From: Roseibium album
GTDB taxonomy: Bacteria > Pseudomonadota > Alphaproteobacteria > Rhizobiales > Stappiaceae
Direction: 5' to 3'
Assembly: GCA_001404055.1 (NCBI GenBank)
Contig: CXTY01000003.1
Location: 248,001 to 312,000 of the forward strand
Length of the DNA stretch: 64,000 nt
Part shown: one piece after another, positions 25,291-35,212 of the stretch
Position numbering within the stretch: the first letter of the stretch is position 1
Layout of the letters: each line of letters begins with the position of its first letter
Position numbers and translations under genes: made by a program
The notes under the pieces: model-generated
What the model saw: only the letters and a program-made list of their open reading frames with translations
Told to the model about the DNA's origin: nothing
Database searches by the model: none

Positions 25291-26207
25291 GCGCGCGCTC
25301 CAAACAGACCAGAAGGACGCAGGATCAAGATGGCTGCCATCAGGATGTAGATCGCCATGGAGGCCACGGAAGATCCGATGGAAGTTGCCGTCGAAGGATC
25401 AAAAAACAGTTTCATGACTTCCGGGAGGAAGATGCCACCGAGCGTATCGGTCAGCCCGACCAGAATGGCGCCAATCAGCGCGCCCTTTATCGACCCGATT
25501 CCGCCGATGACAATTACGACGAAAGCCAGAATGAGAACCGGCTCGCCCATACCGACCTGAACGGATTGAATTGCCCCGACGAGCGCACCAGCCAGACCTG
25601 CAAGCGCCGCCCCGAGGGCAAATACAATGGTGTAGAGCTTGGCGATGTCGATACCAAGCGCCGCGATCATCTCGCGGTCGTTTTCACCTGCCCGGATCTG
25701 AACACCGAGCCGCGTCTTTGAAATCAGCAGGTAAAGGCCAAGTGCCACGAGAAGGCCGACAATGATCAGTGTCAGACGGTAAAGCGGGTATTCGATACCA
25801 CCTGGCAAGGTGATCGGGCCTGACAGGTAGTCCGGCACGTCCAGAAAGAGTGGAAACGAGCCGAATATCCATCGCGTCCCTTCCGAGAAGATCAGGATAA
25901 GCGCAAAAGTTGCCAGCACCTGATCCAGATGATCCTTGTCGTAAAGCCGCCGGATGACCACCAGTTCCACCAGCGCGCCTGCGATGGCAGCACCGGCAAG
26001 GGCGGCTATCAACGCAAGCACAAATGAACCGGTCAACCCCGCAACGGCAGCCGCGCAAAAAGCACCGATCATATACAGCGAACCATGGGCCAGGTTGATC
26101 AACCCCATGACGCCGAAGATCAGCGTTAATCCGGCTGCCATCAAGAACAGCATGATGCCGAACTGCAGGCCGTTCAGAACCTGCTCTATGAGCAATATCA
26201 GTGACAT
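25287..26207 (-). CDS. Branched-chain-type ABC transporter permease, LivH class
   Basis: 306 residues, about eight helices. Starts MSLILLIEQVLNGLQFGIML; has GLINLAHGSLYMIGAFCAAA, the hallmark of LivH, and a C-terminal AFVVIVIGGIGSIKGALIGA loop. The gene follows the binding protein after 69 bases that contain a strong hairpin. Confidence 0.92.
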   Translation of the reverse strand: MSLILLIEQVLNGLQFGIMLFLMAAGLTLIFGVMGLINLAHGSLYMIGAFCAAAVAGLTGSFVLALIAALAGAAIAGALVELVVIRRLYDKDHLDQVLATFALILIFSEGTRWIFGSFPLFLDVPDYLSGPITLPGGIEYPLYRLTLIIVGLLVALGLYLLISKTRLGVQIRAGENDREMIAALGIDIAKLYTIVFALGAALAGLAGALVGAIQSVQVGMGEPVLILAFVVIVIGGIGSIKGALIGAILVGLTDTLGGIFLPEVMKLFFDPSTATSIGSSVASMAIYILMAAILILRPSGLFGARA

Positions 26208-26224
26208 GAAAATCCCGCATTGAG

Positions 26225-26248
26225 GACCGGCGCGGGACCGCGCCGGTC
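26225..26248. promoter_or_regulatory. 11-bp hairpin between binding protein and LivH
   Basis: GACCGGCGCGG pairs perfectly with CCGCGCCGGTC over a two-base gap (in practice a tetraloop). Placed after the binding-protein stop and before LivH; the usual job is to protect the upstream mRNA and limit transcription of the membrane subunits. Confidence 0.65.
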
Positions 26249-26276
26249 AGTTGCCCCCGTATGACAGATACCTGCC

Positions 26277-27413
26277 TTACATATTACAGTCCGACCAGTA
26301 AGCATCGGCATGGCTGGTAAGTGCCGTACCGATGATCTTGTTGGTGTAAACGTCGCCTTCCTTTACCACTTCACGAACGTAAATGTCCTGAATTGGGTGA
26401 TGGTTGGGACCAAACTTGAAATTGCCTCTTGTCGAAGCGAATTCACCGGCCTGCAAGGCTTCACGGAAGGCGTCCGCATCCTTAACATCCGCCTTCGCCA
26501 TAGCCGAAAGAAGCAGGTTTGCAGTGTCAAAACCCTGCGAAGCATAGAGCGAAGGCAACCGGCCATATTCAGCCTGGAAACTCTCGACAAATGCCTTGTT
26601 GGTGGGATTGTCGAGATCCTTGTTCCATTGGCTGGTGTTTTTCACGCCGAGCGCAGCATCGCCAACAGCTTGCAGAATACCCTGATCGAAGGAAAAAGCC
26701 GGTCCGACCACTGGCAGATCAACACCAGAGTCCTTGTACTGCTTCAGGAATGAAATCCCCATTCCACCCGGCAGGAAGAAGAAAACACTGTCCGCTTCGG
26801 ACGCCCTGATCTGTGCAAGCTCGGCTGCGTAATCGGTCTGACCGAGTTTGGTGTAGATTTCTCCTGCCAGATCTCCCTCATAGAAGCGCTTGTAACCGGT
26901 GAGAGCATCTTTACCCGCCGGATAGTTCGGCGCGAGAATAAAGCTCTTCTTGAAGCCTTCGAAATTGGCATAGGCGCCGGCAGCTTCATGAAGGTTGTCG
27001 TTCTGCCAGGCGACATTGAAATAGTTCGGATGGCAGCCCTTGCCTGCAAGCGCGGAAGGCCCGGCATTTGGCGAAAGATAGAACTTTCCCTGCGCTGTCA
27101 CGGACGGCACGACGGCCATGGCAAGGTTCGACCAGATGATGCCCGTGAGTACGTCGACCTTTTCCGATTGCACCATCTTGTCCGCAAGTTGAACCGCGAT
27201 GTCAGGCTTGCGCTGATCGTCCTCAATCACAACCTCAAGGTCGTCGTTACCTGTTTGTTTGACCGCCAGCATAAAGCCGTCTCTGACATCGATGCCGAGA
27301 CCGGCACCTCCACCAGAAAGTGTTGTGATAAGACCGACCTTGACCGGTTCGGCCTGAGCACCCGTCACACCGAGTGCCAGCGCGGCAGCTGCCGCCATCG
27401 TCACCAATTTCAT
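26277..27413 (-). CDS. Branched-chain-type ABC substrate-binding protein (aromatic acid candidate)
   Basis: Periplasmic binding protein of 378 residues with a Sec signal (MKLVTMAAAAALALGVTGAQ, cut before EPVKVG). The mature start VKVGLITTLSGGGAGLGIDV is that of the HAAT/LivJ-like Peripla_BP_6 family; then QLADKMVQSEKVDVLTGIIW and GMGISFLKQYKDSGVDLPVV. Subgroups of this family bind benzoate-like acids. Between it and the upstream ligase lies a MITE, so it probably depends on its own promoter at 27414-27548 or on read-through. Confidence 0.88.
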   Translation of the reverse strand: MKLVTMAAAAALALGVTGAQAEPVKVGLITTLSGGGAGLGIDVRDGFMLAVKQTGNDDLEVVIEDDQRKPDIAVQLADKMVQSEKVDVLTGIIWSNLAMAVVPSVTAQGKFYLSPNAGPSALAGKGCHPNYFNVAWQNDNLHEAAGAYANFEGFKKSFILAPNYPAGKDALTGYKRFYEGDLAGEIYTKLGQTDYAAELAQIRASEADSVFFFLPGGMGISFLKQYKDSGVDLPVVGPAFSFDQGILQAVGDAALGVKNTSQWNKDLDNPTNKAFVESFQAEYGRLPSLYASQGFDTANLLLSAMAKADVKDADAFREALQAGEFASTRGNFKFGPNHHPIQDIYVREVVKEGDVYTNKIIGTALTSHADAYWSDCNM

Positions 27414-27548
27414 GGAACCCTCCTATTGATCTTGAACCAGCTATTCCCACTCATTTGTTTTATTTGGACGCGGTTTTTCTGCTGTCCGTGTTTTCGGGTC
27501 TTTTCTATTCGCTTCCGCTCACCCGAATGCGGAAGTTGTTACCTGCAA

Positions 27549-27818
27549 CTAGGGTCAGGACCCATTAATTTGATTGAAATGGCGCAACAAACGGCAATGA
27601 GCTGCAAGGAAAAGCGCGATAAGCGGGCTTTCTGCCCGGATGAGCGGTTTGACGCAGCAGATCGAAGCCGTTTTTGCGTCCCTTTGGGATAGGGTGAATT
27701 TGCTCAGCAACGTCGTTGCAAATCTTTGAAAACCATGCGGTTTCCTACAGTTTTGCGCCTCGTATCCGAACAAATTCATTCCTACCATTTCATCCAAATT
27801 AATGGGTCCTGACCCTAG
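27549..27818. mobile_element. MITE, about 270 bp, with perfect 24-base inverted ends
   Basis: The left end (27549-27572) begins CTAGGGTCAGGACCCATTAA and the right end (27795-27818) is its exact reverse complement over 24 bases. CTAG at both tips may be a palindromic four-base target duplication, leaving a 262-base element with 20-base ends. The interior has no transposase and no credible gene, so it is a non-autonomous element that would depend on a transposase elsewhere; CTAG targets and ends of this size suggest an IS5-type enzyme (inference). The right tip lies on the TAG stop of the ligase gene. Confidence 0.85.
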
Positions 27819-29434
27819 TCGTCTGTGCGCAATCGAAACCGTTGGATCTTCCCGGTCTCGGTTTTCGGCAATGTCTGTTTGAACAGGACAGAGCGCGGAT
27901 ATTTGAAGGGCGCGATCGTCGCCTTCACGTGATCCTGTAATGTCTTCGACAATTCGTCTGAAGGTTCGCTTTCATCCACGAGAACTACATGGGCTTCAAC
28001 AATCGAACCACGTTGTTCATCAGGCACTCCAATGACAGCACATTCCAGAACAGCTGGATGCGACAGGAGCGCCGCTTCGACCTCTGGCCCTGCTATGTTG
28101 TAGCCGGACGAAATGATCATGTCGTCGTTGCGTGCGGCGAAGTGAAGGTGACCGTCTTCACTCATTGAAAAACTGTCACCGGTAATGTTCCAACCATCGA
28201 TCACGTATTGGCTCTGACGGTCATCTGCCAGATAGCGGCACCCGGTTGGGCCTCGCACGGCCAATCGGCCGACTTCACCCGCTGCAACGGGATTGCCATC
28301 AGCACCGATGATCTTGACCTCGTAACCGGACACCGGCTTGCCGGTACACGCCGGCTTGTGATCGCCGAACCTGTTGGAGACGAATATGTGCAGCATTTCT
28401 GTTGCACCGATACCATCAAGCATCGGCTTTCCGGTTTTCTCCATCCAGGCCGCATAAACCGGCGCCGGAAGTGTTTCACCGGCAGAGACAGCCGCCCGAA
28501 GCGAGGAAAGATCAGCCCCCTCCTCCATTGCCTGCAACATGACGCGATAGGCTGTTGGCGCAGTGAAACATACCGTCGCCCCGTACTTCTGAATGATCTC
28601 GATCATGTTCGGCGGCGTAGCGCTTTCCAAAAGCGTTGCCGCGGCCCCGAAACGAAGCGGAAAGATCGCAAGGCCGCCGAGGCCGAAGGTGAAGGCAAGC
28701 GGCGGTGATCCGACAAATACATCCTCCGGCGTGACGCCGAGCACTTCTCTGGCATAGCCATCTGCGATGATCAGCAGATCCCTGTGAAAATGCATGGTCG
28801 CTTTTGGCGTGCCCGTGGAACCAGAAGTAAACCCGAGCAAGGCGACATCATCACGGCCCGTTGGAACGGCCTCGTAAAGCACGGACTTTTCAAGCGCCAG
28901 GCGATCGAGTTCCGCGTCATGGTTGGACGTTCCGTCAAAACCGACTACCTTTTTCAGAAAAGAGGACGTCTTTGCGCAAGCAACGATCTCATCCATCAAA
29001 CGCGTGTCGCAAAGCGCAAATTCAACTTCCGCCTTGTCAACGATCTTTGAAAGCTCACCAGAACGCAGCATCGGCATGGTGTTGACGACAACCGCACCTG
29101 CTTTTGTTGCTGCCAGCCAGCAGGCAACCATCGCCGGGTTGTTTGCCGAGCGGATTAGCACCCGGTTGCCGGGTTTGACGCCAATGTTCTCGGTCAGCGC
29201 GTGTGCCAACCGGTTTGTCCAGTCCGCCAGTTCCTTGTAGGTGCGGCGACGGCCGTTCCCGATCAGGGCAGTATGGTCACCAAAGCCCTGATCGACCATC
29301 TTGTCTGTCAGTTCCACCGCGGCATTGAGCCGGTCCGGATAGTCAAACCCACCGAGAAGAAAATCTGGCCAGCTGTCTTCCGGTGGAAGGTTGTCGCGGG
29401 CGAAAGTGTCTACGTGAGCAGAAGGACCAAGCAT
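27815..29434 (-). CDS. abmG: 2-aminobenzoate (anthranilate)-CoA ligase
   Basis: Activates an aromatic acid with ATP and CoA; cytoplasmic, 539 residues. ANL-superfamily motifs: P-loop LLGFTSGSTGTPKATMHFHR, A5-type LDGIGATEMLHIFVSNRFGD (the GATEMLHIF form is shared by benzoate- and aminobenzoate-CoA ligases), hinge YNIAGPEVEAALLSHPAVLE and the catalytic lysine in LPKTETGKIQRFRLRTDD. The N-terminus DTFARDNLPPEDSWPDFLLG is typical of the anthranilate-CoA ligase branch. Ends the enzyme part of the anthranilate operon; its stop codon is part of the MITE boundary. Family is sure; the exact substrate is inferred from the monooxygenase/reductase in the same operon. Confidence 0.87.
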   Translation of the reverse strand: MLGPSAHVDTFARDNLPPEDSWPDFLLGGFDYPDRLNAAVELTDKMVDQGFGDHTALIGNGRRRTYKELADWTNRLAHALTENIGVKPGNRVLIRSANNPAMVACWLAATKAGAVVVNTMPMLRSGELSKIVDKAEVEFALCDTRLMDEIVACAKTSSFLKKVVGFDGTSNHDAELDRLALEKSVLYEAVPTGRDDVALLGFTSGSTGTPKATMHFHRDLLIIADGYAREVLGVTPEDVFVGSPPLAFTFGLGGLAIFPLRFGAAATLLESATPPNMIEIIQKYGATVCFTAPTAYRVMLQAMEEGADLSSLRAAVSAGETLPAPVYAAWMEKTGKPMLDGIGATEMLHIFVSNRFGDHKPACTGKPVSGYEVKIIGADGNPVAAGEVGRLAVRGPTGCRYLADDRQSQYVIDGWNITGDSFSMSEDGHLHFAARNDDMIISSGYNIAGPEVEAALLSHPAVLECAVIGVPDEQRGSIVEAHVVLVDESEPSDELSKTLQDHVKATIAPFKYPRSVLFKQTLPKTETGKIQRFRLRTDD

Positions 29435-29437
29435 GGC

Positions 29438-30592
29438 TCATACTCCCTTAAAAGCGCCAAGCGTCTGGCGCGCGATGATGATTTTCTGGACATCAGACGC
29501 GCCCTCATAAATGCGGAGCGCACGGATTTCACGATAGAGTTTTTCAACAGCTGTTCCGGAGCGAACACCATCGCCGCCATGAAGCTGAACAGCCTTGTCG
29601 ATAACCTGCTGGGCTTGATCTGTTGCAAAAAGTTTTGCCATGGCGGCTTCGCGGGTGATACGCGGTGCGCCGCTGTCTTTGGCCCAGGCAGCCCGGTAGA
29701 TCAGAAGCGCCGAGGCATCAATGTCCATTGCCATGTCTGCGATATGCCCCTGGACCAGCTGGAAATCTGCAAGTGGAGCACCCTGAATTTCGCGTGTCGA
29801 CACGCGGCTCAGAGCTTCATCCAGCGCCCTGCGTGCGAAACCGAGTGCGGCTGCAGCCACGGTTGAACGGAAAATATCCAGGACCGACATGGCGATCTTA
29901 AATCCGCTACCGGGTGCGCCGATCAAGTTCGACTTGGGCACCCGGCAATCGGTGAACCGCAAGGTCGCCAACGGATGTGGCGCGATGGTCTCCAGTCGCT
30001 CGGTAACTTCAAATCCTGCAAGATCGGGTGTCACGATGAAGGCCGAGAGGCCTTTCGCACCAGGTGCCTCACCGGTTCTTGCAAAGAGCGTATAAAGGTC
30101 TGCAATGCCTCCATTGGAGATCCAGGTCTTTTCGCCGTTCAGAACAAAAGCATCGCCATCATCTGTCGCCGTCATGGTGGAATTGGCAACGTCGGATCCC
30201 GACTGAGGCTCTGTAAGCGCGAAAGCAGAAATGGCCTTGCCCGACCGGGTAAGCGGCAGCCATTCGGCCTTTTGCGCGTCCGTGCCGAACAGTGAAATGG
30301 CACCTGTTCCGAGCCCTTGCATGGCAAAGGCAAAATCGGCCAGGCCATCATGGCGCGCAAGCGTTTCGCGGATCACGCAGAGTGTGCGAACGTCGAGCGT
30401 TCCGTCTTCAGCACCAGTGTGCTTCAGAAGTTCAGCCTCTCCCAGATCACTGACGAGCTTGCAGCACGTTGCATCCGTGTCCCCATGATCAAGACTTGCG
30501 AGGTTTGAAGCAGCCCAGTCTTCGACCTTTGCTGCAATCGAACGGTGCCTGTCATCAAAGAATGGCCAGTGAAGGAATGTCGTGTCAGCCAT
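29438..30592 (-). CDS. Acyl-CoA dehydrogenase of the anthranilate operon
   Basis: FAD enzyme oxidising a ring-derived acyl-CoA, 384 residues. Recognised by ISAFALTEPQSGSDVANSTM and NGEKTWISNGGIADLYTLFA (FAD and substrate loops), QLHGGDGVRSGTAVEKLYRE and the C-terminal RALRIYEGASDVQKIIIARQ, whose Glu is the usual catalytic base position. Starts at 30592, sharing a base with the stop of the hydratase gene. Part of the beta-oxidation-like lower pathway after dearomatisation. Confidence 0.9.
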   Translation of the reverse strand: MADTTFLHWPFFDDRHRSIAAKVEDWAASNLASLDHGDTDATCCKLVSDLGEAELLKHTGAEDGTLDVRTLCVIRETLARHDGLADFAFAMQGLGTGAISLFGTDAQKAEWLPLTRSGKAISAFALTEPQSGSDVANSTMTATDDGDAFVLNGEKTWISNGGIADLYTLFARTGEAPGAKGLSAFIVTPDLAGFEVTERLETIAPHPLATLRFTDCRVPKSNLIGAPGSGFKIAMSVLDIFRSTVAAAALGFARRALDEALSRVSTREIQGAPLADFQLVQGHIADMAMDIDASALLIYRAAWAKDSGAPRITREAAMAKLFATDQAQQVIDKAVQLHGGDGVRSGTAVEKLYREIRALRIYEGASDVQKIIIARQTLGAFKGV

Positions 30593-31392
30593 CAGTTGCC
30601 CTCGAACACGGGGTTTTCCTTGGCGGCAAACGCTTCATAGGCGCGGCGAAAATCATTGCCCTGCATGCAGATTGCCTGAGCCTGCGCTTCTGCTTCAATC
30701 GCCTGTTCCAGGCTCATTGACCATTCCTGTGCCAGCATTGTCTTGGTCATGGAATTGGCAAATGTCGGTCCCGCAGCGATACGCTCAGCCATCTTCATTG
30801 CGGCTTCATCCAGACCCTCAGCACCAACTATCTCGTTGAAGAAACCCCAGGCATGGCCTTCCTCGGCTTTCATGGAACGACCGAGATAGAGCAGTTCTGC
30901 AGCACGGCCCTGGCCGATGATCCGGGGCAGGATCGCGCACGCGCCCATGTCACAGCCGGCGAGACCAACACGGTTGAACAGGAAAGCCACCTTCGCCTCC
31001 TGTGTCGCTATGCGCAGATCAGAAGCCATTGCCATTATCGCTCCGGCCCCCGCGCAGACGCCATCGACCGCTGCAATGATCGGTTTTCCGCAGCCAAGCA
31101 TTGCCTTGACCAGATCGCCAGTCATGCGGGTGAAGGCCAGAAGCTCTTTCATGTTCATGCGAGTCAGCGGTCCAATGATGTCATGCACATCGCCGCCGGA
31201 ACTGAAATTGCCGCCATTGGGCAGGATCACAACCACATCGACATCATCCGCATAATGCAGATCTCGAAACCAGTCGCGTAGTTCTGCGTAGCTTTCAAAG
31301 GTCAACGGGTTCTTGCGTTCAGGCCTGTCCAGAGAAATCCGGGCGATCCCGTCTGCAATGTCACAGCGAAAATGGGTGACGTCGCTTCTCAT
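30592..31392 (-). CDS. Enoyl-CoA hydratase/isomerase family enzyme
   Basis: Crotonase-fold protein, 266 residues. Oxyanion-hole segments [20 protein letters not shown] and [20 protein letters not shown] are clear. The usual catalytic Glu pair is not conserved: the second helix reads [20 protein letters not shown], with Asp in place of the second Glu. That pattern occurs in crotonases that hydrolyse C-C bonds or isomerise, so it may open the reduced ring rather than hydrate a double bond (inference). Confidence 0.85.
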   Translation of the reverse strand: MRSDVTHFRCDIADGIARISLDRPERKNPLTFESYAELRDWFRDLHYADDVDVVVILPNGGNFSSGGDVHDIIGPLTRMNMKELLAFTRMTGDLVKAMLGCGKPIIAAVDGVCAGAGAIMAMASDLRIATQEAKVAFLFNRVGLAGCDMGACAILPRIIGQGRAAELLYLGRSMKAEEGHAWGFFNEIVGAEGLDEAAMKMAERIAAGPTFANSMTKTMLAQEWSMSLEQAIEAEAQAQAICMQGNDFRRAYEAFAAKENPVFEGN

Positions 31393-31396
31393 CGCT

Positions 31397-31867
31397 CTAT
31401 TCCTTTTCCGCCTGGTGACTCAGCACCACGTCCAATGTGCTGGAAAGCGTCTCAATGTCGTCAACCGATAGACCTTCCAGCAAATTGTTGATCCAGCTTT
31501 CATGATGTTCAGCCAGCTCTTCGAAAGCTTCCAGACCTTTTGGTGTGAGACGTGCGATCTGGGCACGCCGGTCGCCGGGAACGGCAACGCGAAGGACAAG
31601 TCCTTCCTCGCTCAGCTTGTCGACGATGCCTGTAACGTTGCCGTTGGACACTTTCAGGAACTTCGAAAGCTCACTCATCTTGAGACCGTCTGAAAACCTT
31701 GCCAACGCGGACATGACGTCGAAACGCGGCAGCGTCGTCTGATGATCATCTCTCAGATTGCGGCGGATCCCTGTCTCGACGCCATTGACCGTTTTCAAGA
31801 GTTTTAGCCAGACCCGCAAACGTGCTTTCGACAAGGGCTCCGTTGTGGGTGCTATCTCGGGTTTCAT
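31397..31867 (-). CDS. MarR-family regulator of the anthranilate operon
   Basis: 156 residues. Winged helix [20 protein letters not shown] followed by [20 protein letters not shown] and the wing [20 protein letters not shown]. Similar MarR proteins (BadR, HcaR, CouR types) bind aromatic CoA thioesters. Coded inside the operon between the SDR (4-base overlap) and the hydratase. The perfect palindrome at 34973-34986 before the first gene is a candidate operator. Confidence 0.9.
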   Translation of the reverse strand: MKPEIAPTTEPLSKARLRVWLKLLKTVNGVETGIRRNLRDDHQTTLPRFDVMSALARFSDGLKMSELSKFLKVSNGNVTGIVDKLSEEGLVLRVAVPGDRRAQIARLTPKGLEAFEELAEHHESWINNLLEGLSVDDIETLSSTLDVVLSHQAEKE

Positions 31868-32607
31868 AGTTCGCCTCCCGAAAGACTCAGAGCGTGACCA
31901 TTGACGGAAGCGGCTCCTTCAGAACAAATCCAGAGCGCAGTATCCGCGATTTCTTCCGGTTGAATGAAGCGCCCTTGTGGGTTGTCTTTCTTCAGCGTAT
32001 TCGCGGCAGCCTCCCGATCCAGACCAGTCTTGGCAACGATGTTGTCTATGGAGCGCTCGAGCATTGGCGTTTCAACAAAACCCGGACAGATCGCATTCAC
32101 GGTAATGCCGGACTTGGCAAGTTCCCTGGCCAGAGACCGTGTCAGACCAACAACGGCATGTTTGGCTGCGCAATAGCCACTGACATAGGGGTAGCCGCGC
32201 AGGCCTGCAGTCGAGGCAACCGCAATCATTCTCCCCCAACCACCCGCTTTCATATCGGGCAAGGCCGCTTGCCAGACGTTGGAAACGCCGAAAAAGTTGA
32301 CTGCGAGCATGGACTGCATGTCCTGAGCTGTCATCTTGGCAAAGGGAACACTTAGCGCCGCTCCGGCATTTGCAACAACGACATCAACAGGCCCGTTGGC
32401 ATCGCGTGCAGAAGAAATGGCTTCTTTGACTGCATCTGCATCGGTGACGTCGCACACCTGGTAGGGAAGAGATTGCGCTGCCAGTGTTTCTGCCGTGCGC
32501 CCCATGATTGTGACGCGCGCGCCTTCGCTGGCGAACTTCTGCGCACAGACAGCCCCGACGCCAGAACCACCACCGGTAACAACGACATGTCGACCTGAAA
32601 CACTCAT
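31864..32607 (-). CDS. Short-chain dehydrogenase/reductase
   Basis: NAD(P)-dependent oxidoreductase of 247 residues. Start ATG 32607, overlapping the monooxygenase/reductase stop as ATGA; the longer frame is an extension into that gene. Motifs: [20 protein letters not shown] (cofactor), [10 protein letters not shown], catalytic Ser in [10 protein letters not shown] and YxxxK in [28 protein letters not shown] is typical of 3-hydroxyacyl-CoA/3-ketoacyl reductases. Probably oxidises the hydroxyacyl-CoA formed after ring reduction or opening. Confidence 0.9.
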   Translation of the reverse strand: MSVSGRHVVVTGGGSGVGAVCAQKFASEGARVTIMGRTAETLAAQSLPYQVCDVTDADAVKEAISSARDANGPVDVVVANAGAALSVPFAKMTAQDMQSMLAVNFFGVSNVWQAALPDMKAGGWGRMIAVASTAGLRGYPYVSGYCAAKHAVVGLTRSLARELAKSGITVNAICPGFVETPMLERSIDNIVAKTGLDREAAANTLKKDNPQGRFIQPEEIADTALWICSEGAASVNGHALSLSGGEL

Positions 32608-34898
32608 GCGCGCAACATCTCCGCTTCGCGGTCGGCAAGCCGCCACAGCTGGTCGCGGCCTGCCAGGTAGGGTTTGGGCCAATCGGTGCTTGCCCGGTCG
32701 CCTATGCGCGCAGCTTCATGAAGAGACCAGTAGGGATCAGCAAGATGAGGCCGCCCGATGGCGACCAGATCAGCCCGGCCCGCCATCAAGATCGAGTTGG
32801 CGTGGTCCGCCTCGTAGATGTTGCCGACTGCCATCGTCGGCAGCCCACCCTCATTGCGTATCCGATCAGAAAACGGCGTCTGGAACATGCGGCCATAAAC
32901 GGGTTTGGCTTCGGGCGAAGTCTGACCGGCGGACACATCGATCAGATCCGCACCCGCTGCCCGGAACATGCGGGCGATCTCGACAGCCTCGTCCGGCGTT
33001 ACACCTTCCTCGCCGACCCAGTCACAAGCTGAAATACGAACCGACATTGGCTTGTGTGCCGGCCAACTGGCACGCATTGCCTTAAAGACCTCCAGCGGAT
33101 ATCGCATGCGATTTTCCAGCGAACCGCCATAGGCATCGGTACGGATGTTGGAAATCGGCGAAATGAAAGACGACAGCAGGTAACCGTGCGCGGCATGCAG
33201 CTCGATCATGTCGAATCCGGCGCGCCCGGCCATGTCGGCGGCTGCAACGAACTGGGCCTTGATCTCGTCCATTTCAGAAAGGCTGATTTCACGTGGCACT
33301 GCATTGCCATCCGACCACGGAAGGGCAGATGCCGAAACGAGATCCCAGTTTCCTTCCGCCAGCGGCTGGTCCATTCCCTCCCAACCAATACGGGTTGATC
33401 CCTTGCGTCCGGAATGCCCAATCTGGCAACAAATTTTCGCATCCGTTTCACCGTGCACGAAGTCCGTCAACCTGCGCCATGCGGTTTCATGCTCTGATGC
33501 ATAAAGGCCTGGACAGCCGGGTGTGATCCTGCCTTCGGCACTGACGCATGTCATCTCGACAAAGACCAGCCCGGCACCGCCTTTTGCACGTTCGCCATAG
33601 TGGATCAGGTGCCAGTCTGTTGGTGCGCCGTCGACGGCTTTGTATTGCGCCATCGGTGACACGACGATACGATTTTTCAATTCCATTTCGCGCAATTTAA
33701 GCGGCGCGAACATGGGCGGGCGAACAGGCTCGTTTGACGACACCCCTGCCTGATCCATGAACCAACGTTCTGCAGACTCCAGCCATTTATGATCCCGCAG
33801 GCGCAGGTTCTCGTGGCTGATCCGCTGCGAGCGTGTCAGCATTGAATAATTGAGCTGCACCGGATCAAGATGCAGATAGCGTTCGACATGTTCAAACCAT
33901 TCCAGTGAGTTCCGCGCTGCCGACTGCAATCGCAGAACTTCCAGTCGCCGATCCTCCTCATAGCGTTTGAACGCAGATTTCATGTCCGGCTCGTTTTGCA
34001 GAAGGTCGGCAAGCGAAATGGCCGATTCAAACGCCAGCTTGGAGCCTGAGCCGATGGAAAAATGCGCGGTTGCTGCTGCATCCCCCATGAGCACAACGTT
34101 TTCGTGGCTCCACTTCTCGCACAAGACCCGCGGAAAACGGATCCAGGCGGAGCCTCGAATGTGCTTGGCATTGGTCATCAGGGCGTGGCCACCCAGGTGA
34201 TCCTTGAAGATCTCTTCGCAGGTTCGGATGCTGTCCTGCTGGTTCATTTCGCCGAACCCAAAGGCATCAAAGGTTTCTTGCGTGCATTCCACGATGAAGG
34301 TCGCGGTCTCGTCATCGAACTGGTAGGCGTGTGCCCAGACCCAGCCATGCGTCGTTTCTTCGAAGATGAACGTGAAGGCGTCAGAAAATTTCTGATGCGT
34401 ACCCAGCCAGACGAATTGGCACAAACGCTCATCGATATCGGGTTTGAACGTGTCAGCGTAAAGCGTCCGGGTCTTGGAATTCAGGCCATCACTTGCAACG
34501 ACCAGATCATAGTCGTGCCTATAATCTTCTGCGCTCTCGACTTCGGTTTCAAATTTCAGATTGATGCACAATTCGCGCGCCCTGTCCTGCAGAAGCAGCA
34601 GCAGGCTCATGCGACCGATTCCGCAGAAACCATGACCGGTGGAGACCAGGCGCTCGCCCTTGAAATGAAGTGCTATATCGTCCCAGTAGGCAAAATTGTC
34701 GCCGATGGCTTTCGCGCTGACCGGATCATTCGCAGCAAGGTTCTGCAAGGACTCTTCGGACAGCACGACGCCCCAGCCAAAAGTGTCATCGGCGCGATTG
34801 CGCTCGATCACATCAATCTCGTGAGACGGGTCGCGAAGCTTCATCGAAATTGCGAAGTAAAGACCAGCAGGTCCACCACCCAGACACGCTATTCGCAT
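32604..34898 (-). CDS. 2-aminobenzoyl-CoA monooxygenase/reductase (bifunctional flavoprotein)
   Basis: 764 residues made of two flavin modules. Residues 1 to about 370 are a PHBH-like FAD monooxygenase ([40 protein letters not shown]). From about 385 to the end is an Old Yellow Enzyme-like FMN reductase ([80 protein letters not shown]). This fusion is the signature of the Azoarcus evansii enzyme that hydroxylates and then reduces the ring of 2-aminobenzoyl-CoA; salicylyl-CoA 5-hydroxylases share the architecture. ATG 34898 follows GGGAGGAACAT. First gene of the operon. The anthranilate-type ligase supports the 2-aminobenzoyl-CoA reading. Confidence 0.9.
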   Translation of the reverse strand: MRIACLGGGPAGLYFAISMKLRDPSHEIDVIERNRADDTFGWGVVLSEESLQNLAANDPVSAKAIGDNFAYWDDIALHFKGERLVSTGHGFCGIGRMSLLLLLQDRARELCINLKFETEVESAEDYRHDYDLVVASDGLNSKTRTLYADTFKPDIDERLCQFVWLGTHQKFSDAFTFIFEETTHGWVWAHAYQFDDETATFIVECTQETFDAFGFGEMNQQDSIRTCEEIFKDHLGGHALMTNAKHIRGSAWIRFPRVLCEKWSHENVVLMGDAAATAHFSIGSGSKLAFESAISLADLLQNEPDMKSAFKRYEEDRRLEVLRLQSAARNSLEWFEHVERYLHLDPVQLNYSMLTRSQRISHENLRLRDHKWLESAERWFMDQAGVSSNEPVRPPMFAPLKLREMELKNRIVVSPMAQYKAVDGAPTDWHLIHYGERAKGGAGLVFVEMTCVSAEGRITPGCPGLYASEHETAWRRLTDFVHGETDAKICCQIGHSGRKGSTRIGWEGMDQPLAEGNWDLVSASALPWSDGNAVPREISLSEMDEIKAQFVAAADMAGRAGFDMIELHAAHGYLLSSFISPISNIRTDAYGGSLENRMRYPLEVFKAMRASWPAHKPMSVRISACDWVGEEGVTPDEAVEIARMFRAAGADLIDVSAGQTSPEAKPVYGRMFQTPFSDRIRNEGGLPTMAVGNIYEADHANSILMAGRADLVAIGRPHLADPYWSLHEAARIGDRASTDWPKPYLAGRDQLWRLADREAEMLRA

Positions 34899-34972
34899 AT
34901 GTTCCTCCCAATGCTGCAAGCACCATCAGCGAAACACGTTTTTCAATTTACTTCAAGCCTAAAACTTTAAAC

Positions 34973-34986
34973 TTAAAATATTTTAA
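34973..34986. promoter_or_regulatory. Palindrome upstream of the anthranilate operon
   Basis: TTAAAATATTTTAA is a perfect 14-base inverted repeat 75 bases before the monooxygenase/reductase start, in a very AT-rich tract. The MarR protein of the operon is the obvious candidate ligand, although AT palindromes arise easily by chance. Confidence 0.4.
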
Positions 34987-35193
34987 TCTGATTCCTCTTT
35001 CCACTGAATTTCAAGTCTCTGGAATTACTTGATTATCGTTCGAATTCAGAGGCTAAAGTCATGCCACCGGCACACCTGAGAATACAGTAGCAAACACCCA
35101 GAATGACATGCGCAACATCGAACAAACGGGCCTCCATAAACTGGTTCTAAACTTCCCGTGAAAAGTTTCAGTAGAAACTGGCAAATTTTTCAA

Positions 35194-35205
35194 AATATCG
35201 ATATT
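35194..35205. promoter_or_regulatory. GntR/FCD operator, site 1 (autoregulation)
   Basis: AATATCGATATT, a perfect 12-base palindrome ending eight bases before the GntR start codon. One-mismatch copies lie at 41932 and 45421, each in front of a gene of the same catabolic unit. Confidence 0.7.
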
Positions 35206-35212
35206 ATCCAGT

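Noticed and set aside
27555..27797. 80-codon frame inside the MITE
   Set aside because: Spans almost exactly the element interior, shows no transposase motif and no ribosome site.
34062..34970. Plus-strand frame of 302 codons
   Set aside because: Antisense shadow of the monooxygenase/reductase gene.
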